The notes beneath the pieces were generated by a model. That model saw only the letters and a program-made list of their open reading frames with translations, did not search any database and had not been told where the DNA came from. Of a stretch of DNA of 64,000 nucleotides, positions 8,765 to 16,700 are shown piece after piece. Position 1 is the stretch's first letter. Each line of letters opens with the position of its first letter. Both the position numbers and the translations under genes were made by a program. Origin of the DNA: an uncultured bacterium (lineage in GTDB: Bacteria > Verrucomicrobiota > Lentisphaeria > Victivallales > UBA1829); contig CASFTV010000008.1 of the NCBI GenBank assembly GCA_949297765.1, forward strand, positions 66,137 through 130,136. Direction: 5' to 3'.

Positions 8765-9253
8765 TCATATGTTGATTGAAATGGGTTTTTCTGTTTTCGG
8801 GGCGAGTTCCGGCATGGAGCCGTCCTCTGCGGCGACCGAAATCGCGATTCCGCCTCTCGGCCGGAACACGCCCTCCACCCGCATCCAGCGCGGGGAAAGC
8901 AGCCGGACCAGATCGGTCAGGATCCGGTTGACCGCCTCTTCATGGAACGTGGCGTGATTCCGGAAGGCGAACAGATACAGTTTCAGCGATTTGCTTTCCA
9001 CGCAGCGGCGGTCGGCAATATAGCGGACCCGGATGTGGCCGAAATCCGGCTGCCCGGTCACCGGACAGAGACTGGTGAATTCCGGACAGTCAAACTCTAT
9101 GACGTAATCATGTTCCGGGTAACGGTTTTCAAACGCCTCCAGTTTTGCTTTTTCCGGAGAATCGGGATATTCTTTGTGGTTGCGGTTCAGGAGTGTCAGC
9201 TCCCCGTGGGGAATTTTTGCCGGTTTTCCGGCGGTTTCAGGCTCTTTTTTCAT
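8765..9253 (-). CDS. queF: NADPH-dependent 7-cyano-7-deazaguanine reductase
   Basis: Reduces preQ0 to preQ1 in queuosine biosynthesis. The 162-residue protein is the short, unimodular QueF type. FTSLCPVTGQPDFGHI carries the catalytic cysteine that forms the thioimide with preQ0, and CVESKSLKLYLFAFRNH matches the ESKSLK(L/Y) signature of the family, followed by the FHE motif. It is the first gene of a minus-strand run with argJ and argB, an unexpected pairing of tRNA modification with arginine synthesis. I found no preQ1 riboswitch-like pseudoknot in the short upstream region. Confidence 0.95.
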   Translation of the reverse strand: MKKEPETAGKPAKIPHGELTLLNRNHKEYPDSPEKAKLEAFENRYPEHDYVIEFDCPEFTSLCPVTGQPDFGHIRVRYIADRRCVESKSLKLYLFAFRNHATFHEEAVNRILTDLVRLLSPRWMRVEGVFRPRGGIAISVAAEDGSMPELAPKTEKPISINI

Positions 9254-9304
9254 AAAAATCCGTACTTATTGTTCTGTTTTTTCAAAAACTTCTGCAACTT
9301 TCGC

Positions 9305-9333
9305 TTGAAGAGAACGGAAGTCTGCAATATATT
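9305..9333 (+). promoter_or_regulatory. Sigma70-like promoter for the TIGR04073 gene
   Basis: TTGAAG and TATATT separated by 17 bases, ending about 85 bases before the start codon. It lies in the divergent region between queF and the TIGR04073-type gene. Confidence 0.6.
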
Positions 9334-9417
9334 AGCTTATATTCTCAGGAATGCTACTGTCATTTCCGGCAGAAATGAAAAATTCTTTAAAAAAATATGC
9401 AAAACGAAGGAGAAAAC

Positions 9418-9852
9418 ATGAAATTCTGGAAGACAATGATGCTTGCGGCAGTCACCCTCTTCGTGATGGGAACCGTCGCGCCCGCGCTGGCGGTCGAGGA
9501 ACAGGAAGTCGACTCTTACGCGGAAAAAATCACCCGGAAACTGGGCCGCGGCATCGTCAATGTCGGTTTCGGAGCATTGGAAATTCCCCTGAAGATGTAC
9601 GAGGTCAACTTTGAGGAAGGCGGTCTGGCCGCCTGCACCTATGGTATTCTGTTCGGCGTTTACAACTTCGTCAAGAGAGAGATTGTCGGCGTGATCGACA
9701 TCGCCACGTTCCCGATGCCGCTGCCCGGATGCATGCCCGACGAGCGCGAGGCCGGATGGGGATACGGGCCGATCATGCGCCCCGAATGGATCATTACGCC
9801 GGAAAAGAACGTCTACAATATTGTGTATCCGAACTCGGCAACGCTGAACTGA
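9418..9852 (+). CDS. Exosortase system-associated protein, TIGR04073 type
   Basis: Small exported protein of 144 residues. The N-terminus MKFWKTMMLAAVTLFVMG, ending around APALA, is a Sec signal peptide. The mature part has the family pattern KLGRGIVNVGFGALEIP, then a glycine-rich hydrophobic stretch, VKREIVGVIDIATFPMPLPG and a C-terminal tail. TIGR04073 proteins are known mainly from Verrucomicrobiota and Lentisphaerota genomes with exosortase/PEP-CTERM systems; their role is unknown. The ATG used here follows GAAGGAG by 5 bases; a start seven codons upstream is less likely because that ribosome-binding site would fall inside the gene. No exosortase or PEP-CTERM protein is in the window. A strong terminator follows. 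Confidence 0.8.
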   Translation: MKFWKTMMLAAVTLFVMGTVAPALAVEEQEVDSYAEKITRKLGRGIVNVGFGALEIPLKMYEVNFEEGGLAACTYGILFGVYNFVKREIVGVIDIATFPMPLPGCMPDEREAGWGYGPIMRPEWIITPEKNVYNIVYPNSATLN

Positions 9853-9875
9853 CCGGTTCTGTTTCGAGTTTTCCG

Positions 9876-9909
9876 CCGGACGAACCACGGGGTTCGTCCG
9901 GTTTTGTTT
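9876..9909 (+). terminator. Strong intrinsic terminator
   Basis: Perfect 11-bp stem (CCGGACGAACC with its complement) around the loop ACGG, followed by TTTTGTTT. It ends the transcript of the TIGR04073-type gene before the oxidoreductase gene. Confidence 0.9.
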
Positions 9910-9939
9910 CGACAATCTGCAATCTGTCTGAGGGGCATC

Positions 9940-10950
9940 ATGTTCGGCAGTCCATCCAATAAAATCAAGGTCGGAGTCGTCGGGGTCGGCGTGCTCGGAA
10001 GATATCATACGAAAATTTACAGCGAATCGGCAAATGCTGAACTGGTCGGAGTCTGCGATGTGAGTCCGAAAGCCGCAGAGGCGGTCGCCAAAGAGTTCGG
10101 GACCAGGGCCTTCCCCTCCATGCGCGAGCTGGCGGAACAGTGCGAAGCGCTCAGCGTGGCGGTCCCCGCGACAGAGCATCATGCAACCGCCATGGAACTC
10201 ATGGCGATGAACAAACACATCCTCATGGAAAAGCCGATTGCCGTGACCGTTCCGGAAGCGGAGGAGATGGTCAAAACCGCGGAGGAACGCGGACTTGTCT
10301 TCGGCGTCGGCCACGTCGAACGCTTCAACCCGGCGATGGATTATCTTGAAAAACATCATTCGAATACGCTGTTTATTGAAGCGCACCGTCTGGCGAAGTA
10401 TCCGCCGCCGCGTCCCGGCCAGCATCGCAGAGGAACGGAAGTCAGCGTGGTGCTTGACCTGATGATCCACGATCTGGATCTCGTCCTGACGATGGTCGGC
10501 GCGCCGGTGGAACGAATTGATGCGGTCGGAATTCCGGTCCTCAGCAAGACCGAAGATATTGCGAATGTCCGCATCAAATTCTCGAACGGGGCGGTTGCCA
10601 ATGTCACGGCGAGCCGGATGAGTCCGGAGCCGATGCGGAAATTCCGCGTCTTCCAGACCGACTCCTACATCTCCATGGACTATGCCAACCACAGCGGAAA
10701 AATCTATCGGCGAGGGCTGATCGGCGTTTCCAAGAAGCAGATTGATCTTTGTGAAACGAATGCGCTCGCGGCGGAACTGGAGAATTTCATCGCCTGCGTT
10801 GCCGCAACAAAAGCGAACGGGGGAACCGTGGTCAAGCCGCGCGTCTCCGGACGGGACGGGCTGAATGCACTCGCGCTCGCCGTGCGGATTACCGACGAAA
10901 TTTCTTCCTACAACAACAAATACGGACTTTATAAACTGCGGAAACCCTGA
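9940..10950 (+). CDS. Gfo/Idh/MocA family oxidoreductase (GnnA-like)
   Basis: NAD(P)-dependent sugar dehydrogenase of 336 residues. The Rossmann fingerprint is VGVVGVGVLGRYHTKIY at residues about 10-26, followed by LMEKPIAVT (the EKP motif with catalytic lysine, near residue 95) and VGHVERFNPA. The GHVERFNP form is typical of UDP-GlcNAc 3-dehydrogenase (GnnA) and close relatives involved in lipid A amino sugars, so that role is suggested but not proven; lpx genes are not in the window. The ATG after GAGGGG is chosen over a start twelve codons upstream. The stop is one base before the ispE start, so the two genes are co-transcribed. Confidence 0.85.
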   Translation: MFGSPSNKIKVGVVGVGVLGRYHTKIYSESANAELVGVCDVSPKAAEAVAKEFGTRAFPSMRELAEQCEALSVAVPATEHHATAMELMAMNKHILMEKPIAVTVPEAEEMVKTAEERGLVFGVGHVERFNPAMDYLEKHHSNTLFIEAHRLAKYPPPRPGQHRRGTEVSVVLDLMIHDLDLVLTMVGAPVERIDAVGIPVLSKTEDIANVRIKFSNGAVANVTASRMSPEPMRKFRVFQTDSYISMDYANHSGKIYRRGLIGVSKKQIDLCETNALAAELENFIACVAATKANGGTVVKPRVSGRDGLNALALAVRITDEISSYNNKYGLYKLRKP

Positions 10951-10951
10951 G

Positions 10952-11794
10952 ATGTGTGTTGTCCGGGCGGTTTCCAAGATCAATCTTTATCTGCGGGTTC
11001 TCGGGCGCCTTCCGAGCGGGTATCATGAGATTGAAACGCTGTTCCTGCCGCTGAATTCCCCTTCCGATGAGCTGGAAATCGCATTCCGGGACGATGGGAG
11101 GGGAGAACTTGACATCGTTTCCGGCGTTCCGCTCCCGTCCGGCCGCGAAAATCTCTGCGGGAAAGCGGCGGAAGCGGTCTGTGCGGAACTTGGGATCCGT
11201 CCGTCGATTGCGATCCGTCTCCGCAAGCGCATTCCTGTTGCGGCGGGGATGGGGGGAGGAAGCTCCGATGCGGCCGCGGTCATCAATGCCGTGCAGAGCC
11301 GATATGGATTTCTTCCGGACCGCGGAGCGGCGGCGGCGCTCGCCTGCGGGGCGGATGTCCCGTTTTTTCTGGATCCGCATCCCGCGATCGGACGCGGGCT
11401 TGGAGAACAGCTCACTCCTCTGGACGGACTGCCGGAACCGCCGGTCCTGATTCTGCCGATGCCGTTTCCGATCCCGACGCCGTGGTCTTACCGCCATCGG
11501 GTCCCGACGGACGACTCCCGGTCGATCGACACGCTGATCAAGGCCCTCCGGGAATCTGATTATGAGCGCGCGGCGCATTTCCTGCGCAACGATCTTGCAA
11601 CGGCGGCATGGAGGAAATTCCCGCTGCTCACGCTGGCCGCAGACCATCTGAAGAGACTCGGCGCGCTGGGCGTGCAGATCACCGGAAGCGGACCGACCCT
11701 CTTTGCGCTGTTTGCCGATCCCCCTTCCCGCGACAGGGCCGCAGAGGAGCTGCGGACGCATCCGATTCCGGGGATAAGGACTCCGGTCTTCTGA
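10952..11794 (+). CDS. ispE: 4-diphosphocytidyl-2-C-methyl-D-erythritol kinase
   Basis: GHMP kinase of the MEP isoprenoid pathway, phosphorylating CDP-methylerythritol at the 2-OH. The 280-residue protein begins AVSKINLYLRVLGRLPSGYHEIET, the standard IspE N-terminus, and has the ATP-binding loop IPVAAGMGGGSSDAAA around residues 90-105 and a C-terminal QITGSGPTLFALF glycine motif. The ATG directly after the oxidoreductase stop is chosen because the usual IspE start motif follows immediately; the longer upstream frame overlaps the previous gene. Confidence 0.95.
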   Translation: MCVVRAVSKINLYLRVLGRLPSGYHEIETLFLPLNSPSDELEIAFRDDGRGELDIVSGVPLPSGRENLCGKAAEAVCAELGIRPSIAIRLRKRIPVAAGMGGGSSDAAAVINAVQSRYGFLPDRGAAAALACGADVPFFLDPHPAIGRGLGEQLTPLDGLPEPPVLILPMPFPIPTPWSYRHRVPTDDSRSIDTLIKALRESDYERAAHFLRNDLATAAWRKFPLLTLAADHLKRLGALGVQITGSGPTLFALFADPPSRDRAAEELRTHPIPGIRTPVF

Positions 11795-11804
11795 GCGGGA
11801 CCTC

Positions 11805-11833
11805 TTGACAAAACTCCTCCCGGATGCTATTGT
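11805..11833 (+). promoter_or_regulatory. Sigma70-like promoter for the AraC gene at 11857
   Basis: Consensus TTGACA, a 17-base spacer and TATTGT. It begins 10 bases after the ispE stop and would give a leader of roughly 15-20 bases. Confidence 0.7.
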
Positions 11834-11856
11834 TGACGAATCCGGGAGCAATGGAA

Positions 11857-12735
11857 ATGAAACGAACCAAAACCGTCGAGCTTTTCTCCTATACAAAAGC
11901 GGAATACTTCAAGGAAGCGGAGGAATTTCATCATATTTCGTCGGATTACGGACGGAAAATGATGTTTCCGCTCTGGCTGGAATACAGTCTCTCGCAGCGC
12001 TGGTATTCTCCGAAGGCCTTTTATTTTCATGAACATCCGATCAGCTGGCACATTGAACTTCCGTTTTCGGGGAATCTTCTGATCTCCGTAGACAATGGAG
12101 AGCCTTTTCTTGTGGAACCCGGAACTTTTTTTCTTCTTCCTTCCGGGGTTCCCAATCTTCTGCGCACGGGTCCGGCAGGCTACTGCAACAAGCTTTCCTT
12201 CAGTTTCAGCGGACCGTTCCTGACCTCGTTCATGGCAAACAGTGCGATGATGCCGCCCCATCCGGTCAAGCTGGACAACGTTGAGGAAGTCTCCCGGCTT
12301 GTCGCCCAAATCGCCGAACTGCTGAAAAAGAGCAATCCGAAAGATGCACCGAAAATCGCCGGGATGACCCTGGAGCTTCTGCTGACCCTCGAATCCGCTG
12401 CGGCTCATCCGCTTCCCCCGCCCCTTTGCGATGCGGTCTGCATTCTGGAATCGCAGATCCGTCATCCTTACAGGATTTCCGCTCTGGAACAGGAGCTCAA
12501 TCTGTCCAAGCCGCAGCTCCTGAAGCTCTTCCGGGATCATTTTCAGATGACGCCGAAACAATTCTTCCGCAAACGCAAAATGGAGCACGCCGCCCATCTC
12601 CTGAAAACCACCAATCTGACCGTCAAAGCGGTTTCCATAGAAGTCGGATACCCGGATCAGCTCTCCTTCTCCCATGAATTCAAAAAACACTTCGGAGCGG
12701 CGCCTCTGGAATACAGGAAAAATTTTTCAACATAA
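11857..12735 (+). CDS. AraC family transcriptional regulator (cassette 1)
   Basis: Regulator of 292 residues with an N-terminal cupin-like sensing domain (HEHPISWHIEL, LLISVDNGEPFLVEPGTFFLLPSG) and a C-terminal pair of helix-turn-helix units (ISALEQELNLSKPQLLKLFRD and LTVKAVSIEVGYPDQLSFSHEFKKHFG, ending in APLEYRK). The choice of ATG rests on GGGAG eight bases upstream; an ATG two codons earlier is too close to that site. It is followed on the same strand by a pseudopilin gene and a giant GH2-like gene, so it probably controls them in response to a breakdown product. The ligand is unknown. Confidence 0.9.
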   Translation: MKRTKTVELFSYTKAEYFKEAEEFHHISSDYGRKMMFPLWLEYSLSQRWYSPKAFYFHEHPISWHIELPFSGNLLISVDNGEPFLVEPGTFFLLPSGVPNLLRTGPAGYCNKLSFSFSGPFLTSFMANSAMMPPHPVKLDNVEEVSRLVAQIAELLKKSNPKDAPKIAGMTLELLLTLESAAAHPLPPPLCDAVCILESQIRHPYRISALEQELNLSKPQLLKLFRDHFQMTPKQFFRKRKMEHAAHLLKTTNLTVKAVSIEVGYPDQLSFSHEFKKHFGAAPLEYRKNFST

Positions 12736-12774
12736 GTTTTAAATAAAAAAACATAAATTGGCGGAAAAGACCCC

Positions 12775-12803
12775 TTGTTGTTCGCCTTGGAATATGCTAT
12801 AAT
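12775..12803 (+). promoter_or_regulatory. Promoter of pseudopilin gene 1
   Basis: TTGTTG, a 17-base spacer and a perfect TATAAT. CCCC precedes the -35 box, AATATGC precedes the -10 box and TATAG follows it. The promoter of pseudopilin gene 2 has nearly the same arrangement. Confidence 0.75.
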
Positions 12804-12842
12804 TATAGGTAATAAACCACCATTCATCATTTGGGAGGAACT

Positions 12843-13625
12843 ATGATTTTATTCAATCAACAACGGAAAAATAATTTCACCTTGATAGAGCTCCTTGTTG
12901 TGATTGCGATCATCGCGATCCTAGCGGCTCTCCTGCTGCCGGCACTGGACAGTGCAAGGAAAAAAGCACGGACCATCGGCTGTCTGAGCAATTTGAAAAC
13001 TCTGGGAACCGGATTCAATCAGTATACGATGGATTTCAACGACTACATCGCCTATCCCCTTGCTCCCGCCTCGGATTTAGCCGACGGGGTGTTCAGCGGA
13101 GGAAGCGCATTCAGCGACAACCGCGGATGGGGAGCGAACATCGCCGTCTATTTCATTTCCGGATATCGCGACCCGCTGGCATGGCCGAGTGCCAGCAAAC
13201 CGCTCGAAAAATGGAAGCCCTTCTACTGTCCGGTGGATGTCAAAGGACAGATTATCAAGGATGGAGGGGGTACCCTCCGTCCCCGCCTTTCCTATGCGAT
13301 TCCGATCGCCCTCAACAGGCATCAGACAATGTATGGAGTTAAAATTACAAATTCTTCTCTGAGGAACAGTTCAAGGATTGTCAATCTCACGGAACCGAAT
13401 GAAAAGAATTATGACTACTCGAAAAGCTGGGTCGGCGCCACAGGCGGCGGTATAATGGCATATCTGGTGTATAATTATAATCCGGCGCTCCCCACGCTGA
13501 CTCAGCGGCACAATCTGTACGCCGCAACGCTGTTCCTGGATGGGCATGCGGCCCTCGTTCCCCTCAGCCAGTATCAGGCGTCCTCCATCGGATTCGGGAA
13601 TCTGAGCAAGCTGGAACTGAAGTAG
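12843..13625 (+). CDS. Prepilin-type pseudopilin with H-X9-DG motif (cassette 1)
   Basis: Exported pseudopilin-like protein of 260 residues. Positively charged leader [11 protein letters not shown] is followed by [20 protein letters not shown], the type IV prepilin methylation helix, with the +5 glutamate at residue 16. The residue before the expected cleavage point is Asn, not the usual Gly. The C-terminal domain has the H-X9-DG pattern (His223, Asp233-Gly234), the mark of TIGR04294-type prepilins common in Planctomycetes, Verrucomicrobia and Lentisphaerota. GGGAGGA lies just before the ATG. It sits between an AraC regulator and a 1,813-residue secreted GH2-like protein. A hairpin downstream may partly end its transcript. 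Confidence 0.92.
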   Translation: MILFNQQRKNNFTLIELLVVIAIIAILAALLLPALDSARKKARTIGCLSNLKTLGTGFNQYTMDFNDYIAYPLAPASDLADGVFSGGSAFSDNRGWGANIAVYFISGYRDPLAWPSASKPLEKWKPFYCPVDVKGQIIKDGGGTLRPRLSYAIPIALNRHQTMYGVKITNSSLRNSSRIVNLTEPNEKNYDYSKSWVGATGGGIMAYLVYNYNPALPTLTQRHNLYAATLFLDGHAALVPLSQYQASSIGFGNLSKLELK

Positions 13626-13777
13626 GGGGACTCTTTCAGGGTGGGGTGTATGTAAAAGGGGATTTCGTGCTCCGCACGACCAGCGTGTCGCCGCTGGACC
13701 GCGACAAGGACGGAGTCCTTGACCACGAGAAAAATGCGTCCGCATTTTTCCGCTTTGTGATTGAACGTAAATTCTGA
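13626..13777 (+). pseudogene. Possible C-terminal relic of an exported protein
   Basis: Without a start codon or ribosome-binding site, one frame is open here for about 50 codons and reads like the end of a secreted protein: GVYVKGDFVLRTTSVSPLD, then DRDKDGVLDHEKN (a calcium-binding DxDxDG-type loop), then FFRFVIERKF and a stop. The stretch fills most of the gap between the pseudopilin and the giant GH2-like gene. It could be the remnant of a displaced gene, or chance in GC-rich DNA. Confidence 0.3.
13730..13749 (+). terminator. Hairpin after pseudopilin 1
   Basis: AAAAATGCG and CGCATTTTT form a 9-bp perfect inverted repeat around a 2-base centre, with the T tract inside the 3' arm. It could terminate or attenuate transcription from the pseudopilin gene into the glycosidase gene. 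Confidence 0.5.
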
Positions 13778-13793
13778 CAGGGAGATTTTTTGT

Positions 13794-16700
13794 ATGCGTG
13801 CTGGGTTTCTGGTGTTGATTCTGTGTTGTGCCGGTTTTCTTACGGCCGGTGAATTCCGGGAAAAGGAGCATTTGCTTCTGTATGCGGATTTTGAAACCTC
13901 TGCGGAGCCCGTCTTCGCCGCAGATGGAAGTTCGGTGGATGCGGCCGCAGGAATGGATTTTGTCGCGGGGAAAAAGGGAAAGGGGATTCATTTCGGGAAG
14001 AAAAATCCGGAAACTCATGTGAGGTATCGTCTTGCCGAGCCGCTCGACAACCGGAAGGAATGGACGATCGCTTTTTATCTTCGGCCGGACAATCCCTCCG
14101 CCACGGACCGGAAGGAGTATAACTATCTGTTCCGAACCGACAACACCGGCTCCTGGAAGGATGGGAATATCATCGCGGGATTCTGCAAGTGGGGGTCGAT
14201 GAGAATTCAGCGTTTCGATTCCAGCCGGAAAGGGTTTGAAAGCCGCGTGTCCGCGTCGCTTTTCCCCGGGCAGAAATGGACGCATTTTGCTCTTGCCGCA
14301 AAGCAGGGGAAAATAACGCTGTTCGTCAACGGGAATCCCGCAGCGCTCGTTCCCGAAGAGATTTGTGCCTCAGGTTCGCCGCAGCATCTTCTGCGCATCG
14401 GTGCGCTGGATAAAAACGCGAGGTCCCGTTTCGCCGGAACGCTGGATGAACTGAAGGTGTTCAACAAGGCGCTGACCGCCGATCAGGTAAAGCTGATCAT
14501 GGAAACCGAGCCGGGAAGAAAGAACGGAAAGACTCCGCTGATCCAGTGTGCCTTCAACGGGAAAATCGACTGTATTTCCTCTGCCGGAGCCGTACTGGCA
14601 AACGCCGCCTATGTGGTGTTCCGTCCGGCGGTGATCGGCAAGGGGGCGTCGTTCATCCGTCACGGATACGACCGCGCGGGACGGCTCACGGTCTCGGATG
14701 TCTCCGGAACCAACGGGGATGAACTCTCGGCCGCGTTCTTCTTCATTCCGGGAACCGCTCCGGCAGCGGACAATCAGGAACGCGGACTTCTCGCCTCCCG
14801 GTCGGGAAAGCGGATGTGGTCTCTGTTCCGGAAAGGCGGAGAGCTGATCTTTGATGTTTCCGGCAAACGGATCTCCGCCGACATCTCCGGATGGAAAACC
14901 GATCAGCCGGTTCACATTGCCGCAGTTTACAGCCGTTCCGTGGGGAAGATGTCTCTTTTCCTGGATGGGAAAACCGCCGCATCCGCCGCGCTTCCGGCAT
15001 TCCCGCAGGCCGCGGCGAAATCGGTTCTGTTCATCGGCGACAGGCCGGAAGGGAACACCTACAGCATCACGCAGGCGGAAGGCGTCATCGACGAACTGCG
15101 GATTTTCTCTTCTGCGCTGACGCCGAAGGAGATCCAGGCGGAAATCGCCCGGAAGGACGATCCCTCCGTTCTCTCCGACTCCTCCGGGAAATGGGTGATT
15201 GCGGAGACTCCGGCAAACGCCCGGGAAGAGAAACTCTGGTCGCTCGACGGCGCCGAAACACGCCGGAATGCGTTCCGGACGGAAGTGACGCTGAATGCGC
15301 TCTGGCGTTTCCAGCTCACGCTTCCCGGCCGCAAGCCCTCGGCGGCCAAATGGCATTACATGGCCGTTCCCGGCCGCTACGCCGGATATGACAGCGGCAT
15401 GACCGATCATGTATTCCTGATGCGCGACCGCAATTTCAACGTCCTTGGCGAAGCCCTCTTCTGGGAAGGAGTCCGCGGATACAAACTGAGCGACAGCTTC
15501 TGGGAACGGAAACTGATTCTGGATCCCGCATGGAAATCGAAACACCTTGTCCTCCATTTCGACTCTTTTTCCGCGGAGACCGGTCTTCTTTTCGTGAACG
15601 GGAAATTTGTTGCGGAGCTCAAGGGAGAACACGCGCATACAGTTCCTCTGCCGCCGTCGCTGCTGCACTTTGATAAGCCGAATACGCTTCAGATTGCTCT
15701 TTCGGGCGCCTCCCAGCGCTGGGAATGGCGCGGACTCCGGAGCAACATTACGCTGCGAATCCTCTCCGATGTCACCATTCTCCATCCTCAGCTTCTCACG
15801 TCCGTCCGGGAGAAGACGCTGGGGGTCCGTGCAACGGTCTGCAACCGTTCCGGAAAGCCGCTCTCGCTCCGGCTCCGTGCGACGATCCGGGGAACCGGCG
15901 CGCCGGCACCGTTTGAAAGCAACACCATCCGGCTGCATCCGGGAGAGGAGAAGGAGATCGCGTTCTCGCAGAACTGGAGCAACCCGCTTCTGTGGGACTG
16001 GAAAAATCCCAATCTCTATACCTGTGTTCTGGACTGCGTCGATGCGGACGGGAAAACGCTGGATGAGACCTTCCCGATCCGGTTCGGATTCCGGGAATTT
16101 CGCATCGACGGGAAGAATTATACGCTCAATGGAAAGACGGTCCATCTGTTCAATGCGGATGAATGCATCAATTTCACCTGTGATGCGGAAAAAGTCCGGG
16201 AGATGCTCCGCGCATTGAAGCGCTTCGGCTACAACGCGATCCGTCTTTCCTTCGCCCGCCGCGAGGACATGAGCACACTTCTCCGGGTTGCCGACGAGGA
16301 AGGAATTCTGCTGATGGTCAATCTGATCGGAGTTTCCGGGACAACCTACGCCATGTGGAACTCTCCGGAAACGCAGGCGGCCCTGGAGCATCAGATGGCC
16401 TCCGACATCCCGGAATGGAACAATCATCCTTCGATCGTGATGTGGTATCTTTCGGTCAACTTTCTCGGCTATCCGGTGGATTATCATCCGTTGAAGATGG
16501 CCGACGGCTATCTTCCGCCCGCCAAGGCCGACCGGTTCCGCGTCGCCCGGAACGGAGAACGGATTCTGCGCAAATACGACACCACCCGTCCGTTTTTCTA
16601 TCAGGCGGGAGGCGCACACGGCCCCGTCATCAACTCCAACGCCTATTTCTGCTGGTGGCCGCAGGCGGAGCGGAGAACCTGGGCGGAGGAGTGGCGGAAG

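Noticed and set aside
9254-9304. preQ1 riboswitch before queF
   Set aside because: The leader is about 50 bases and AT-rich, with no C-rich loop and A-rich tail arrangement that would form the preQ1 pseudoknot.
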